Part shown: positions 36,630 through 44,689 of the stretch, one piece after another
How positions within the stretch are numbered: the stretch's first letter is position 1
Layout of the letters: each line of letters starts with the position of its first letter
NCBI GenBank assembly: GCA_017405765.1
Contig: JAFQZS010000013.1
Location: forward strand, 1 to 64,000
Reading direction: 5' to 3'
DNA from: Clostridia bacterium
GTDB lineage: Bacteria; Bacillota; Clostridia; Oscillospirales; RGIG577
Length of the DNA stretch: 64,000 nt
Program-made: the position numbers and the translations under genes
The notes under the pieces: model-generated
What the model was told of the DNA's origin: nothing
Seen by the model: the letters and a program-made list of their open reading frames with translations, nothing else
Databases searched by the model: none

Positions 36630-37430
36630 TTAGTTGAGCCTCATGCCGCCGTCAATATTCAAAGACTGTCCCGTGATGTTCTGCGCGTAATCGGAGCATA
36701 AGAAGAGCGCCGCGTAGCCCACGTCTTCGGCCGTCTGGAAGCGTCCCATGGGGATGTTCCTGTCAATAAGCGACTGAAGTATAGCCTCTCTCGACTGACC
36801 GCTGCTCTTCATTATAACGTCAACGAGGTTGGAGCCCTGCTGTGCGCCGAGCGACGTTACTACGATGCCGGGGCAGAGACCGTTTACGTTGATGTTGTCT
36901 TTTGCAACGGCGAGCGCGATGGACTGAGTAAGGCCCATTACGCCGAATTTCGACGACGAATAGTGTGAGCATATGGGCGAGCCCTCGCGTGAGGACGCCG
37001 ACTGAATGTTTACTATCTTGCCCTGCTTTCTCGGAACCATATAGTTAAGAGCCGCCTGGCACGTGTTGTTTACCGAAAGAAGGTTTATCTCAAGCAACGT
37101 TCTGAACTGTTCGTCGGTGGTCTTCATATAGGGGATGTTGTAGCATGCGCCCGCGCATGTAACGAGATTGTCTATATTGCCGTCTTCTTTGACTATCCTG
37201 TCGATAAGGGCGTAGATATCGTCTTTTTTCGTAACGTCGAGCATTACGGGAACGGCTTTGCCGCCCTTTTCGTTTATCTCTGCGGCCTTCTTTTCGGCGT
37301 TTTCCATTTTCCAGTCGGCAACGTACACCTTCGCACCGGCTTCGGCAAATACGTCGGCGATGCCGCCGCCTATGCCGCCGCCCGCGCCCGTAATGAGTAC
37401 GTTTTTACCGGTCATATCTATTTTCACCAT
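36630..37430 (-). CDS. Short-chain dehydrogenase/reductase, copy 2 of the tandem array
   Basis: 266-residue classical SDR, nearly the same as copy 3 through the cofactor and catalytic parts (TGAGGGIGGGIA, VADW, CAGACYN, SASSREGS, HYSSSK). It differs at the N-terminus (MVKIDMTGKN) and in the substrate loop (LVDVIMKSSGQSREAI). All key SDR residues are intact, so it should be active. 46 bases separate it from copy 3 and 39 from copy 1; each has its own ribosome site (AAGGAGAT here), which suggests one transcript of four. Confidence 0.93.
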   Translation of the reverse strand: MVKIDMTGKNVLITGAGGGIGGGIADVFAEAGAKVYVADWKMENAEKKAAEINEKGGKAVPVMLDVTKKDDIYALIDRIVKEDGNIDNLVTCAGACYNIPYMKTTDEQFRTLLEINLLSVNNTCQAALNYMVPRKQGKIVNIQSASSREGSPICSHYSSSKFGVMGLTQSIALAVAKDNINVNGLCPGIVVTSLGAQQGSNLVDVIMKSSGQSREAILQSLIDRNIPMGRFQTAEDVGYAALFLCSDYAQNITGQSLNIDGGMRLN

Positions 37431-37469
37431 AACGATTATCTCCTTATTATATTTATCGAAGACTCAAAA

Positions 37470-38270
37470 TCAGTCGAGCTTCATGCCGCCGTCGATGTTG
37501 AGCGATTGAGCGGTGATGTTCTTCGCCATATCGGAGCATAAGAACAGCGCTGCGTAGCCTACGTCTTCGGGCGTCTGCATGCGTCCCATGGGAACCGTCT
37601 TTGCTACGAGGGTCTGAAGCATCTGCTCCTTAGGCTGGCCGTAAGCCTTCATAAGCACATCCCAGAGGTTCGAGCCCTGCTGAGCGCCGAGCTGGGTGTC
37701 TATAAATCCGGGGCAGAGGCCGTTTACGTTGATATTGTCGCCCGTAACGGAGAGCGCTATCGACTGCGTAAGGCCCATTACGCCGAATTTCGACGCTGCG
37801 TAATGCGAGGTCAGCGGATGGCCTTCGCGCGAAGCGGAGGACTGGATATTAACAATCTTGCCTTCCTTGCGCGGTATCATGTGCTTTAAGACTGCCTGAC
37901 ATGTATTGTTTACGGATATCAGGTTTATCTCGAGCAGCGTGCGGAGCTGATCCTCGGTCGTCTGCATAAAGGGTATGTTGTAGCATGCGCCCGCGCACGT
38001 AACGAGGTTGTCGATCTTGCCGTCGTCGGCAACGATTTTGTCAACGACTGCGGTGATGTCGTCTTTTTTCGTAACGTCGAGCATCACAGGTACGGCGTCG
38101 AAGCCGTTCGCCTTTAATTCTGCGGCCTTCTTTTCGGCGTTTTCGATTTTCCAGTCCGCAACGTAGACCTTCGCTCCCGCCTGAGCGAATACGTTTGCGA
38201 TACCGCCGCCGATACCGCCGCCTGCGCCGGTGATAAGTACGTTTTTGCCTGACAGATCAATGCTTACCAT
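37470..38270 (-). CDS. Short-chain dehydrogenase/reductase, copy 1 of the tandem array
   Basis: First gene of the array, 266 residues from the ATG at 38270, which has AAAGGAGATAATTAT before it; a longer frame to 38312 has no ribosome site. TGAGGGIGGGIANVFA, VADW, TCAGACYN, SASREGHP and HYAASK show a complete SDR active site. The substrate loop (LWDVLMKAYGQPKEQM) again differs. Control probably comes from the promoter at 38383-38411, in a long non-coding region shared with the divergent radical SAM gene. Typical substrates of such enzymes are hydroxysteroids, sugar alcohols or 3-oxoacyl groups; I cannot choose. Confidence 0.93.
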   Translation of the reverse strand: MVSIDLSGKNVLITGAGGGIGGGIANVFAQAGAKVYVADWKIENAEKKAAELKANGFDAVPVMLDVTKKDDITAVVDKIVADDGKIDNLVTCAGACYNIPFMQTTEDQLRTLLEINLISVNNTCQAVLKHMIPRKEGKIVNIQSSASREGHPLTSHYAASKFGVMGLTQSIALSVTGDNINVNGLCPGFIDTQLGAQQGSNLWDVLMKAYGQPKEQMLQTLVAKTVPMGRMQTPEDVGYAALFLCSDMAKNITAQSLNIDGGMKLD

Positions 38271-38382
38271 ATAATTATCTCCTTTATAATAAAATTTTTC
38301 TAAAACAGGCACTCTAAAGACCGCGCGCGGTTTTTTCGCCGCGTTTTGCGGTTTGTTCAGAATAAATAAAACTTATAAAGAA

Positions 38383-38411
38383 ATGATAACATATTTATTT
38401 ATATTTTACAA
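38383..38411 (-). promoter_or_regulatory. Candidate promoter of the SDR array
   Basis: On the minus strand TTGTAA (38406-38411), 17-base gap, TATCAT (38383-38388), about 113 bases upstream of copy 1. The leader contains the self-complementary ACCGCGCGCGGT beside an A/T-run near 38320-38336, which may act as attenuator. Confidence 0.45.
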
Positions 38412-38712
38412 CCTTTTTTTGGCTATATCGAAGCATTTGCTTCAAAAAGTCTTTTGCGTGATTTAACAATAAACTTTAAAAGTACGCAATGATCGAAATA
38501 AATACTTGATAAAAGGCGATATTTGAGGAAATGCAGCTGTTTTGTGCTCTTACAACGCCTAGATCCTAATGGAGGGGTGTAAAACCATATGTGTTTTTCG
38601 ACTTTTTAGACAATTTGTCAATTGTGTAACAAAAAAGGCCGATCCGACATTCAAAATCGAGTTTTTTGCAAAATAGCGTCTAAAATGGCACAAAAAACGC
38701 ATTTTTTGTTTA
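38412..38712. other. Non-coding spacer between SDR array and radical SAM gene
   Basis: About 300 AT-rich bases without a credible gene. It holds small inverted repeats that could be regulator sites: GACAA-T-TTGTC (38609-38619), overlapping ACAATT-N4-AATTGT (38610-38625), and GAAGC-ATTT-GCTTC near 38428. No known motif identity. Confidence 0.4.
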
Positions 38713-38741
38713 TTGAAATCTAAAAAATGCGATACTATAAT
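38713..38741 (+). promoter_or_regulatory. Promoter of the radical SAM gene
   Basis: TTGAAA (38713-38718), 17-base gap, TATAAT (38736-38741), giving a leader of about 105 bases. Confidence 0.65.
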
Positions 38742-38852
38742 AAGGTTTATAAATAAAATCAAACATCTGCGTATTTTTACACGGCTGTTTTTATTATTTA
38801 TCTTTTTTGCCGCCGCGCAGATCGTTTTTTGAAAGGAAAGGGAAAAACGAGT

Positions 38853-40232
38853 ATGAAGGTACCGAATATTATAAAGGAAATGGGCTTCAGCGTTGCCTAC
38901 AGCTATCTTGACAAAAATCCCGAAGAAAATTTACCCAAGCTTCTCGATATGATGGAGAAGATCGCAGGAAACGATTTCGGCCCTCAGATCCAGGCTTTCA
39001 GAGACGCCGCAACCAATCAGGACGGCAACTGGTTCAAGCTCATAAAGAGCGTATGGACAGATATAGACGACAACGTGCGTCACACGCTGTTCAATAATTT
39101 CTTCCTTAATGCAAGCCTTATAGGATGGGACAAGCAGGAGAAGTTCAGAAAGAAGTACGGCTGCAACGTTCCGTGGGCGATACTCATGGATCCCACCTCG
39201 GCGTGCAACTTAAAGTGCATAGGCTGCTGGGCTGCCGAATACGGAAACAAGCTCAATATGTCCTTCGAGCAGCTTGACGACATCGTGCGCCAGGGCAAGG
39301 AGATGGGCACTTATATGTACATCTTCTCCGGCGGCGAGCCGCTCGTAAGAAAGAAGGATATTATCCGCCTCTGCGAGAAGCACGACGACTGCGAATTTTT
39401 GGCGTTCACCAACGCAACGCTTATTGACGAAGCTTTTGCAGACGAGATGCTGCGCGTTACGAATTTCATTCCGGCGATAAGCGTTGAGGGCTTTAAGGAA
39501 GCTACCGACTCCCGCCGCGGCGCAGGCACGGTCGACGCCGTTATGAGAGCGATGAAGATACTCAAGGAAAAGAAGCTGCCCTTCGGCGTATCGTGCTGCT
39601 ATACGAGCCAGAATTATGAGGTGATAGGCTCCGAGGAATACTTTGATGCGATGATCGAGTGGGGCGCAAAGTTCGCTTGGTTCTTTACTTATATGCCGGT
39701 AGGCAAGGACGCGGTGCCGGAGCTTATGGCAACGCCCGAGCAGCGCAAGTTCATGTACGATCAGGTACGCAAGTTCAGAGATACTAAGGCGATATTCACT
39801 ATGGACTTCTGGAACGACGGAGAATTCGTTGACGGCTGCATAGCGGGCGGACGCAATTACCTCCACATAAACGCGAACGGAGACATCGAGCCCTGTGCGT
39901 TCGTTCATTACTCCGACTCCAATATAAAGGACAAGACGCTTCTTGAAGCGTATATGTCGCCGCTCTTCATGGCGTACAAGGCGGGACAGCCGTTCAACGA
40001 AAACCACCTTCGTCCCTGCCCGGTGCTCGACAATCCGCACTGCATCTCTCATATGGTGCACGTGTCGGGCGCACATTCGACCGATCTTATGGCTCCCGAG
40101 GACGTAGACGTTCTTGCAGGCAAGTGCCAGAAGCGCTCCGAGGAGTGGGGCGAGGTCGCAGACGAGATATGGAGATGCAACAACTGCCCGAACTTTGGCC
40201 TTGAGGATAAAGAAAAGACGGAAGCAAAATAA
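38853..40232 (+). CDS. Radical SAM protein with SPASM-like C-terminus (459 aa)
   Basis: Iron-sulfur enzyme that makes a 5'-deoxyadenosyl radical. After a helical N-terminal domain (about 1-105) comes CNLKCIGC, the CX3CX2C cluster motif at residues 118-125, then SGGEPL (GGEP motif). The C-terminal part has further cysteines: GDIEPCAF, LRPCPVL, GKCQ and CNNC, a SPASM-type auxiliary cluster region. The start is the ATG at 38853, after GGAAAGGGA. Homologues with the CWAAEYG motif are common in anaerobes and are only annotated as radical SAM proteins; the substrate is not known to me. No peptide precursor gene is seen nearby. The tandem SDRs are divergent neighbours and may act on the same pathway (inference). 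Confidence 0.92.
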   Translation: MKVPNIIKEMGFSVAYSYLDKNPEENLPKLLDMMEKIAGNDFGPQIQAFRDAATNQDGNWFKLIKSVWTDIDDNVRHTLFNNFFLNASLIGWDKQEKFRKKYGCNVPWAILMDPTSACNLKCIGCWAAEYGNKLNMSFEQLDDIVRQGKEMGTYMYIFSGGEPLVRKKDIIRLCEKHDDCEFLAFTNATLIDEAFADEMLRVTNFIPAISVEGFKEATDSRRGAGTVDAVMRAMKILKEKKLPFGVSCCYTSQNYEVIGSEEYFDAMIEWGAKFAWFFTYMPVGKDAVPELMATPEQRKFMYDQVRKFRDTKAIFTMDFWNDGEFVDGCIAGGRNYLHINANGDIEPCAFVHYSDSNIKDKTLLEAYMSPLFMAYKAGQPFNENHLRPCPVLDNPHCISHMVHVSGAHSTDLMAPEDVDVLAGKCQKRSEEWGEVADEIWRCNNCPNFGLEDKEKTEAK

Positions 40233-40246
40233 TATATATCGCATTA

Positions 40247-40278
40247 AAAAACAGCGGCCCGCGCGGCCGCTGTTTTGC
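40247..40278 (+). terminator. Terminator of the radical SAM gene
   Basis: AACAGCGGCC (40250-40259) pairs with GGCCGCTGTT (40265-40274) with flanking A- and T-runs. Confidence 0.85.
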
Positions 40279-40365
40279 ATTAAGCTGTTTTTTTTAAAAG
40301 GGAAGGCCGCAAGGCTCCTCGCCGCCGATAATGGCAGCCTGGGAGCCGTGGCGTGTCTGTTCGAC

Positions 40366-40541
40366 AAAACGGAATTTGAGATCCCCGAAATCATAGGCGT
40401 TTTCGGTACATCAAGGCAGAGCGCAAAGATCTGTACACGGAATTGCCGAGCATCGGCAGGCTTAACACCTGCATTGCTGACATTAACGAACAGGCAATAG
40501 AGCAAATGCTTCTGCGAAACAAAGCATACGGCCGGTTTTAG
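40366..40541 (+). pseudogene. Remnant of a TnpV-type transposon protein
   Basis: One frame reads FEIPEIIGVFG (to about 40404) and, after a frame change, the next reads RYIKAERKDLYTELPSIGR continuing LNTCIADINEQAIEQ before TAG at 40539-40541. This resembles TnpV proteins of clostridial mobile elements (pattern 'IGxxGxRxxxYLKxxRxxLYxxLLxSGKLNxxLADIxxQA'). There is no start codon or ribosome site, and the C-terminal half is gone. It marks the left edge of a block with different codon use. Confidence 0.5.
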
Positions 40542-40669
40542 AGGGATAAGCCTTGACCTTGAGAGGGCTTTATGCCATATTACAGATGAGGTATTAGGGA
40601 GCAGCTGGCGCATCTGCGCAACATATTTCGTCAGTACGGGATATCCCCGGAATTTGTTCGAAGTAGCGG
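40542..40669 (+). other. Gene debris without a recognisable product
   Basis: A short frame read after a stop gives REQLAHLRNIFRQYGISPEF, which looks protein-like but has no start and matches nothing I know. It runs into the terminator at 40670, so it may be the tail of a lost gene that used that terminator. Confidence 0.25.
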
Positions 40670-40709
40670 GACTTTTACCACAGCGTCGGTTGTGGTAAAA
40701 GTCTTTTTT
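40670..40709 (+). terminator. Strong orphan terminator
   Basis: GACTTTTACCACA (40670-40682) is an exact inverted repeat of 40691-40703, followed by TTTTTTA. No intact gene precedes it; it probably belonged to the decayed sequence upstream. Confidence 0.8.
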
Positions 40710-40796
40710 ATCCCCTTATATGTAGAAATTAGCGCTGGGACAGAGTTTCCCGAGGCGCTCCGCGACGATATTCAAAACTGCAAGGAGATTATGACC

Positions 40797-42569
40797 ATGA
40801 AACTAAAACGTTTTTTCGCTGTGTTCCTCATTCTCGCGCTTTGTCTGAGCCTGTGTTCTATGGCTGCGTTTGCAGCGTCAACTATCACGCTTCCATACAG
40901 TTATGATTTCAGTGATGCGTCAGAACTGAATAATTGGAAGCTTATATATCACGCTTCAAGCGATAGTTCTGATCACAGCGGCATTTATAATGATTATGGT
41001 AATAACCTCTTTAGGTTTTATTATATGACTAAAACTTATGGGGATAATTATTTGATCTCGCCGGAGATTTCCGGAGGATCAGCCGTTACCTTCAGTTTCA
41101 GATGCAAGGCGGGACACAAATCATATTCGGAATCATTAACCGTAGGTTATTCGACCACAAATAATGACGTGGGCAGCTTCACCTTCCTAAATACTGATAT
41201 CGATATTCAAAAAGACGATGAAGAATGGCATACTGTTTCTGAATCCTTCCCCGCCGGAACAAAGTACGTAGCTATACGATATTATGAGCATGGCGATGAT
41301 AGTGCAGCTTTATTTATCGATGATATCAGCATCACCGAAGACAGTGTTACCGATTATGATCTTTACGTTGCCGGGACCCAGGTGACCAGCGCCAATGCTG
41401 CGGACCTGTCCGTGATCAGCGGCGTCAGCGTGGCGCCGGGCGGTGAAGCAAGTTATGACGCTTCAGCCAACACCCTGACCCTGAACGGGGCGACGATCAC
41501 GGGCCTTGACAGCGCCTCTGTAAGCAGTTACGACGAGGACGGCGGCATCGTGTATGCCGGAAGTGAAGCCTTCACGATAAATGTCACCGGCGGCGACTCT
41601 GTCATTACCGGCGGCAATACAAATCGGAACTCATCGTCGGGACTGTTCATCGGCGATCCAAACGACGTGTGGTCATATTCCGGGAGCTTCAATGTCGGGA
41701 TAAACATTGCCGATGGAGCATCCCTCACACTCACCGGCGGCGTACCTGAAACTACGTATGCATATGCTGCGAGCAGTGGTCTGCACAGCATGACCACCGG
41801 TACGCTGACTGTTTCCGGAGCGGGTACGCTGAACGCAAACGGCGGGGCAAGTATTTACAGCTACGGCTTGATCGCGAACGGATCGCTCGTGCTGTCCGAT
41901 TCCGGCAGCGTCAATGCCAAAGGGGCCGACGCCGGTAGCTTCAGCTGCGGAATTACGGCTTACGACGTCTATGTGAACGGAATGACCGTTATCGCACAAA
42001 GCGGCAGCGCAGATACGGAAAGCGGCGGCATTCTGGTGCAGGGCGGCTGGATGAACCGTGGCGACGTAACCATCACGGCAGGCTCTGTTACAGCTGAGGC
42101 AGGGACCGCATCCCTAAGCCGCGGGATCGTCTTTGATAAGGATATGACTGTCAGCGGCGGAACGGCGAAGGCCTCGGGCAATACTGTCGCTCTGAGCAAA
42201 CCGCCGGTTCTTGGAAGCGGCGTCACTGCCGGAGGCAGTGCTGATGCAGACGGAAGCGGCGCAGTGCCTTACAACTCCGATGACAACGCTTCTTACAAGT
42301 GGGTCCAGATCCCCTTTGACCCCGCCGTCTCCTCCGTCGAGCTTGACGGCTCAAAAGCCGTCGTGACCTTGGCAAAGAGCGGGGCCGGGCACACGCTCTA
42401 TCTGGCCGGCTACACCGCCTCCGGGCAGATGCTGGAGGTGTTCGTTCGGGCGGTGCAGAGCGGTGTAAACGAGTACGCGTTCACCCTCAACAAGTCGGCG
42501 GCTTACGTCAAGGTATTCCTCACCGACGGGGATGCAAGGCCGCTGTGCGAGAGCGTAAAGCGCAGCTGA
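40797..42569 (+). CDS. Secreted beta-rich protein without wall anchor (590 aa)
   Basis: Signal peptide at residues 1-24 ending AAFAAS. Residues 25-185 resemble a MAM/'choice-of-anchor' jelly-roll (YSYDFSDASELNNW, FYYMTKTYGDNYLISP, AALFIDDISI), a module that binds glycans or proteins outside the cell. The rest (about 190-510) is Gly/Ser/Ala/Thr-rich with repeated short beta strands such as TLNGATITG, LTVSGAGTLNANGG and LVLSDSGSVNAKG, as in right-handed beta-helix surface proteins. The last 75 residues are an Ig-like fold. There is no SLH, LPXTG or lipobox, so it is secreted or held through partners. ATG 40797 has AAGGAG at nine bases. The C-terminus ends in CESVKRS; loss of an anchor by truncation is possible. 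Confidence 0.8.
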   Translation: MKLKRFFAVFLILALCLSLCSMAAFAASTITLPYSYDFSDASELNNWKLIYHASSDSSDHSGIYNDYGNNLFRFYYMTKTYGDNYLISPEISGGSAVTFSFRCKAGHKSYSESLTVGYSTTNNDVGSFTFLNTDIDIQKDDEEWHTVSESFPAGTKYVAIRYYEHGDDSAALFIDDISITEDSVTDYDLYVAGTQVTSANAADLSVISGVSVAPGGEASYDASANTLTLNGATITGLDSASVSSYDEDGGIVYAGSEAFTINVTGGDSVITGGNTNRNSSSGLFIGDPNDVWSYSGSFNVGINIADGASLTLTGGVPETTYAYAASSGLHSMTTGTLTVSGAGTLNANGGASIYSYGLIANGSLVLSDSGSVNAKGADAGSFSCGITAYDVYVNGMTVIAQSGSADTESGGILVQGGWMNRGDVTITAGSVTAEAGTASLSRGIVFDKDMTVSGGTAKASGNTVALSKPPVLGSGVTAGGSADADGSGAVPYNSDDNASYKWVQIPFDPAVSSVELDGSKAVVTLAKSGAGHTLYLAGYTASGQMLEVFVRAVQSGVNEYAFTLNKSAAYVKVFLTDGDARPLCESVKRS

Positions 42570-42661
42570 CTTCCAAGGTGAAGAACAAGGCGGATACCCC
42601 TACCGCGACCCTTACCGCCGCCGCTTGCTTGACAAGGCAGCAGGCGGCAACAGATAAAAAG

Positions 42662-42702
42662 TTTCCCTTGTTTTTGCCCTATAAGTGCAAAAACAAGGGA
42701 AA
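42662..42702 (-). terminator. Perfect 16-bp hairpin, likely terminator of the rubredoxin operon
   Basis: TTTCCCTTGTTTTTGC (42662-42677) is an exact inverted repeat of 42687-42702. On the minus strand CTTTTT follows shortly after, so it can end the operon that stops at 42786. On the plus strand it is 90 bases after the secreted-protein gene and may serve that too. Confidence 0.6.
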
Positions 42703-42785
42703 ACGTAGCCTTTTATTACAGCATACCTGCGAAAAAATGCAGGAAAATCAATATGTTTCAGAGATCCGGACAGACAAACCGGAAA

Positions 42786-42980
42786 TCACAGAGCTTTGAA
42801 TTTTTCCTTTTTGCGCTTGCATCTGGGGCAGCGCCAGTCGTCCGGGAGATCCTCAAACTTTGTTCCCGCGGGAATATCATGTTTCGGATCGCCCTTCTTT
42901 GGATCATAAATATAGCCGCACGGACATTTGTAGCGTCCGTCGCCCAAACTTACCGCATCAAGTTTATCGTTTTCTGCCAT
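42786..42980 (-). CDS. Rubredoxin with CxC first cysteine pair (64 aa)
   Basis: One-electron iron carrier, cytosolic. After a 15-residue N-terminal extension it has CPCGYIYDP, then [21 protein letters not shown]. The second knuckle is the normal CPRC, but the first is C-P-C-G, one residue shorter than the usual CxxCG. GGAGGT-type box before ATG. Last gene of the operon, 30 bases after the MBL-rubredoxin fusion gene, which has the usual CxxC spacing. It probably feeds electrons to a peroxide- or oxygen-reducing enzyme, perhaps the MBL protein (inference). Confidence 0.93.
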   Translation of the reverse strand: MAENDKLDAVSLGDGRYKCPCGYIYDPKKGDPKHDIPAGTKFEDLPDDWRCPRCKRKKEKFKAL

Positions 42981-43010
42981 CTTTATTACCTCCCTTGTGT
43001 CTTTTGGGAT

Positions 43011-43952
43011 TTAGGCCTTACTAAACTTTTCTTTCGTCTTTTTGCAGCGCGGACATTTCCAGTCGTCCGGCAGATCTTCAAATGCGACGCCGTCATGTTC
43101 CGCAGGATCATATACATAGCCGCAGACGGAGCATACATACTTGCCGGTTGCCTCTGTCTTTGAAAAATCAACTTCGGCCAATACCGTAGGAACAGGATCA
43201 TTAAGATCCATCACACGCTTTGCCTCAAGATTTTCATAACCCTGCGGCGTGTGTGTCCCGCAGTAAACCGTCGGATGATCGCGAACAAAATCACGGACGC
43301 GATCAAGCGTCTCGCGCGCTGCGGGAAGATCATCAAACACCACCGAAAGCTTATTCTCATACAGCGCATCATCCGTGTAGGTGATATCTCCGTGGAGCAT
43401 ATAGAACAAACCGTCGTTTTCTACGATAACGATGCTGTTTCCGTTGGTGTGGCCTTTCGCTTTGATGAAATAAATTCCATCCGCGATCTTCTGACATTTG
43501 GGGAAGTTGTAATACGCGCCGTCCGTATATTCGACAGGTACAATATTATCTAATTCCTGAAGCTCCTCAGCGGATGTTTCCTCTGCGCCGACATAGACCT
43601 TTGCATTAGGGAAGGATCTAAGTTCACCGGTATGGTCGGCATGCTTATGCGTCACAAGGATTTTCGTCACCTGCTTTGGATCATACCCAAGAGCTGCGAA
43701 TGCCTCCATGTAGCTTTGGATGTCTTTTCCCGTATAAAGCAGGCTATTTTCATCCGGCACTTCCTCGGGCATTTCGACCGGTATTCCTGTGTCGACAAGA
43801 ATGACCTCATCGCCGGTATCGATCAGGTAGTTCTGCAAACTGCCGCGATAGCGTATATTCTTATCAAACTTATCCATGCCTTCCTCGCCGCCAAAGATGA
43901 AGGGCTGGGTGTAAAAACCGTCTTTTCTGAATTTTACCGCTTTTATCTCCAT
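43011..43952 (-). CDS. MBL-fold metallohydrolase with C-terminal rubredoxin domain (313 aa)
   Basis: Residues 1-250 are a metallo-beta-lactamase fold: VDTGIPVE, the metal motif THKHADHTG (about 102-110), [13 protein letters not shown] and [10 protein letters not shown], then CGTHTPQG. Residues 268-313 are a rubredoxin: [10 protein letters not shown] and CPRCKKTK, CxxC in both. There is no flavodoxin domain, so it is not a flavodiiron protein, though the MBL-plus-rubredoxin design suggests a redox reaction at the metal site or an iron-regulated hydrolase. GGAGGTATAAAT precedes ATG, and the start is 2 bases after the OhrR-like stop, so it is tightly coupled to the regulator. Confidence 0.9.
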   Translation of the reverse strand: MEIKAVKFRKDGFYTQPFIFGGEEGMDKFDKNIRYRGSLQNYLIDTGDEVILVDTGIPVEMPEEVPDENSLLYTGKDIQSYMEAFAALGYDPKQVTKILVTHKHADHTGELRSFPNAKVYVGAEETSAEELQELDNIVPVEYTDGAYYNFPKCQKIADGIYFIKAKGHTNGNSIVIVENDGLFYMLHGDITYTDDALYENKLSVVFDDLPAARETLDRVRDFVRDHPTVYCGTHTPQGYENLEAKRVMDLNDPVPTVLAEVDFSKTEATGKYVCSVCGYVYDPAEHDGVAFEDLPDDWKCPRCKKTKEKFSKA

Positions 43953-43954
43953 AT

Positions 43955-44404
43955 TTATACCTCCATTTGCATAATCGCCTTATCCAGTAATTTCTTCAGC
44001 GCTATAAGCTCGTCGCGTTCGAGTTTCAGACAGCCTTCCATTTCGAAGGGCACCTTTATCGCCTGATCCTTCAGCGCATTTCCCGCTGCCGTCAGTTCAA
44101 CAAACAGTTTTCTTTGATTCGCTTCAGGGCGGATGCGTGTGATGTGACCCTGCTTCTCCATCCGTTTGAGAAGCGGCGCCAGCGTTCCTGAGTCGAGATA
44201 TACTTTTCTGCCAAGTTCGCCTTCTGTCATGCCGCCGAATTCCCAGAGCACCATCATCACAACATACTGCGTATAAGTAAGCCCCAGTTTCTCTAGCGGT
44301 TTCCTGTACTGCCGCACGACTTCTTTTGCACAGGCATACATTGGAAAGCAGATCTGGTTTTCCAGCCGGATGCAGTTATATTTATCGTACTTGTCACTCT
44401 CCAT
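43955..44404 (-). CDS. OhrR-like MarR family regulator with sensor Cys
   Basis: Winged-helix repressor of the organic-hydroperoxide type. N-terminal [10 protein letters not shown] contains the Cys (residue 19) that aligns with the peroxide-sensing Cys15 of B. subtilis Ohr[16 protein letters not shown] and the DNA-recognition segment [15 protein letters not shown] are clear family marks. I set the start at 44404 (AGAGGT box; 149 residues) instead of an upstream frame to 44521. No ohr peroxidase gene is adjacent; the regulator sits inside the ferritin/rubredoxin operon, which suggests that this operon is the response. The exact operator was not identified upstream of it (89-base gap to the preceding gene). 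Confidence 0.92.
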   Translation of the reverse strand: MESDKYDKYNCIRLENQICFPMYACAKEVVRQYRKPLEKLGLTYTQYVVMMVLWEFGGMTEGELGRKVYLDSGTLAPLLKRMEKQGHITRIRPEANQRKLFVELTAAGNALKDQAIKVPFEMEGCLKLERDELIALKKLLDKAIMQMEV

Positions 44405-44493
44405 GTTATACCTCTTTTGTTTCACGTTACTGTTAAAAAACCGGTACACCTCATAGGATCGGAGGGACGCCGGTCTTGCAGGCGTCGATACCG

Positions 44494-44676
44494 TTATTTT
44501 TCGGCAGGCTCCCACTTGCACCTTACGGGGGAAACGATAGAGCCTTCCTTTTTCATCGCTGCAAATGCCTTGTCAACGACCTTGCGGTCGAGTCCGGTCA
44601 ATTCAGCTACTTTGCCGGCATTCAAAGGTTCCCCGGCCTTTCTCATAGCCTCTAAGATCTGTTCCTTTTCACTCAT
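44494..44676 (-). CDS. Small winged-helix protein (60 aa)
   Basis: A single helix-turn-helix domain: EKEQILEAMRKAGEPLNAG, VAELTGLDRKVVDKAFAAMK, then a beta wing with a Cys (VSPVRCKWEP). Such mini-HTH proteins are usually called MarR/ArsR-like or hypothetical. The start is ATG 44676, after AAAGGAGTGATC; the GTG at 44697 overlaps the ferritin-like gene and precedes the box. It begins 13 bases after the ferritin-like stop, so it is part of the same transcript. Role unknown; with one Cys it might respond to redox state (weak inference). Confidence 0.75.
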   Translation of the reverse strand: MSEKEQILEAMRKAGEPLNAGKVAELTGLDRKVVDKAFAAMKKEGSIVSPVRCKWEPAEK

Positions 44677-44689
44677 GACGATCACTCCT

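Noticed and set aside
38559-38762. 67-codon minus-strand frame in the SDR/radical SAM spacer
   Set aside because: Low-complexity, AT-driven Phe/Ile-rich sequence without a ribosome site, overlapping a good plus-strand promoter.
39210-40613. 467-codon open frame on the minus strand opposite the radical SAM gene
   Set aside because: It is antisense to a gene with clear motifs, has no domain, no ribosome site, and its composition is that of a mirror frame.
42545-42799. 84-codon plus-strand frame after the secreted protein gene
   Set aside because: Runs through the perfect hairpin at 42662-42702, overlaps the rubredoxin gene, and has no ribosome site.
43011-43952. Flavodiiron protein (FprA/ROO)
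   Set aside because: MBL and rubredoxin domains are present, but the flavodoxin domain that defines flavodiiron proteins is absent.
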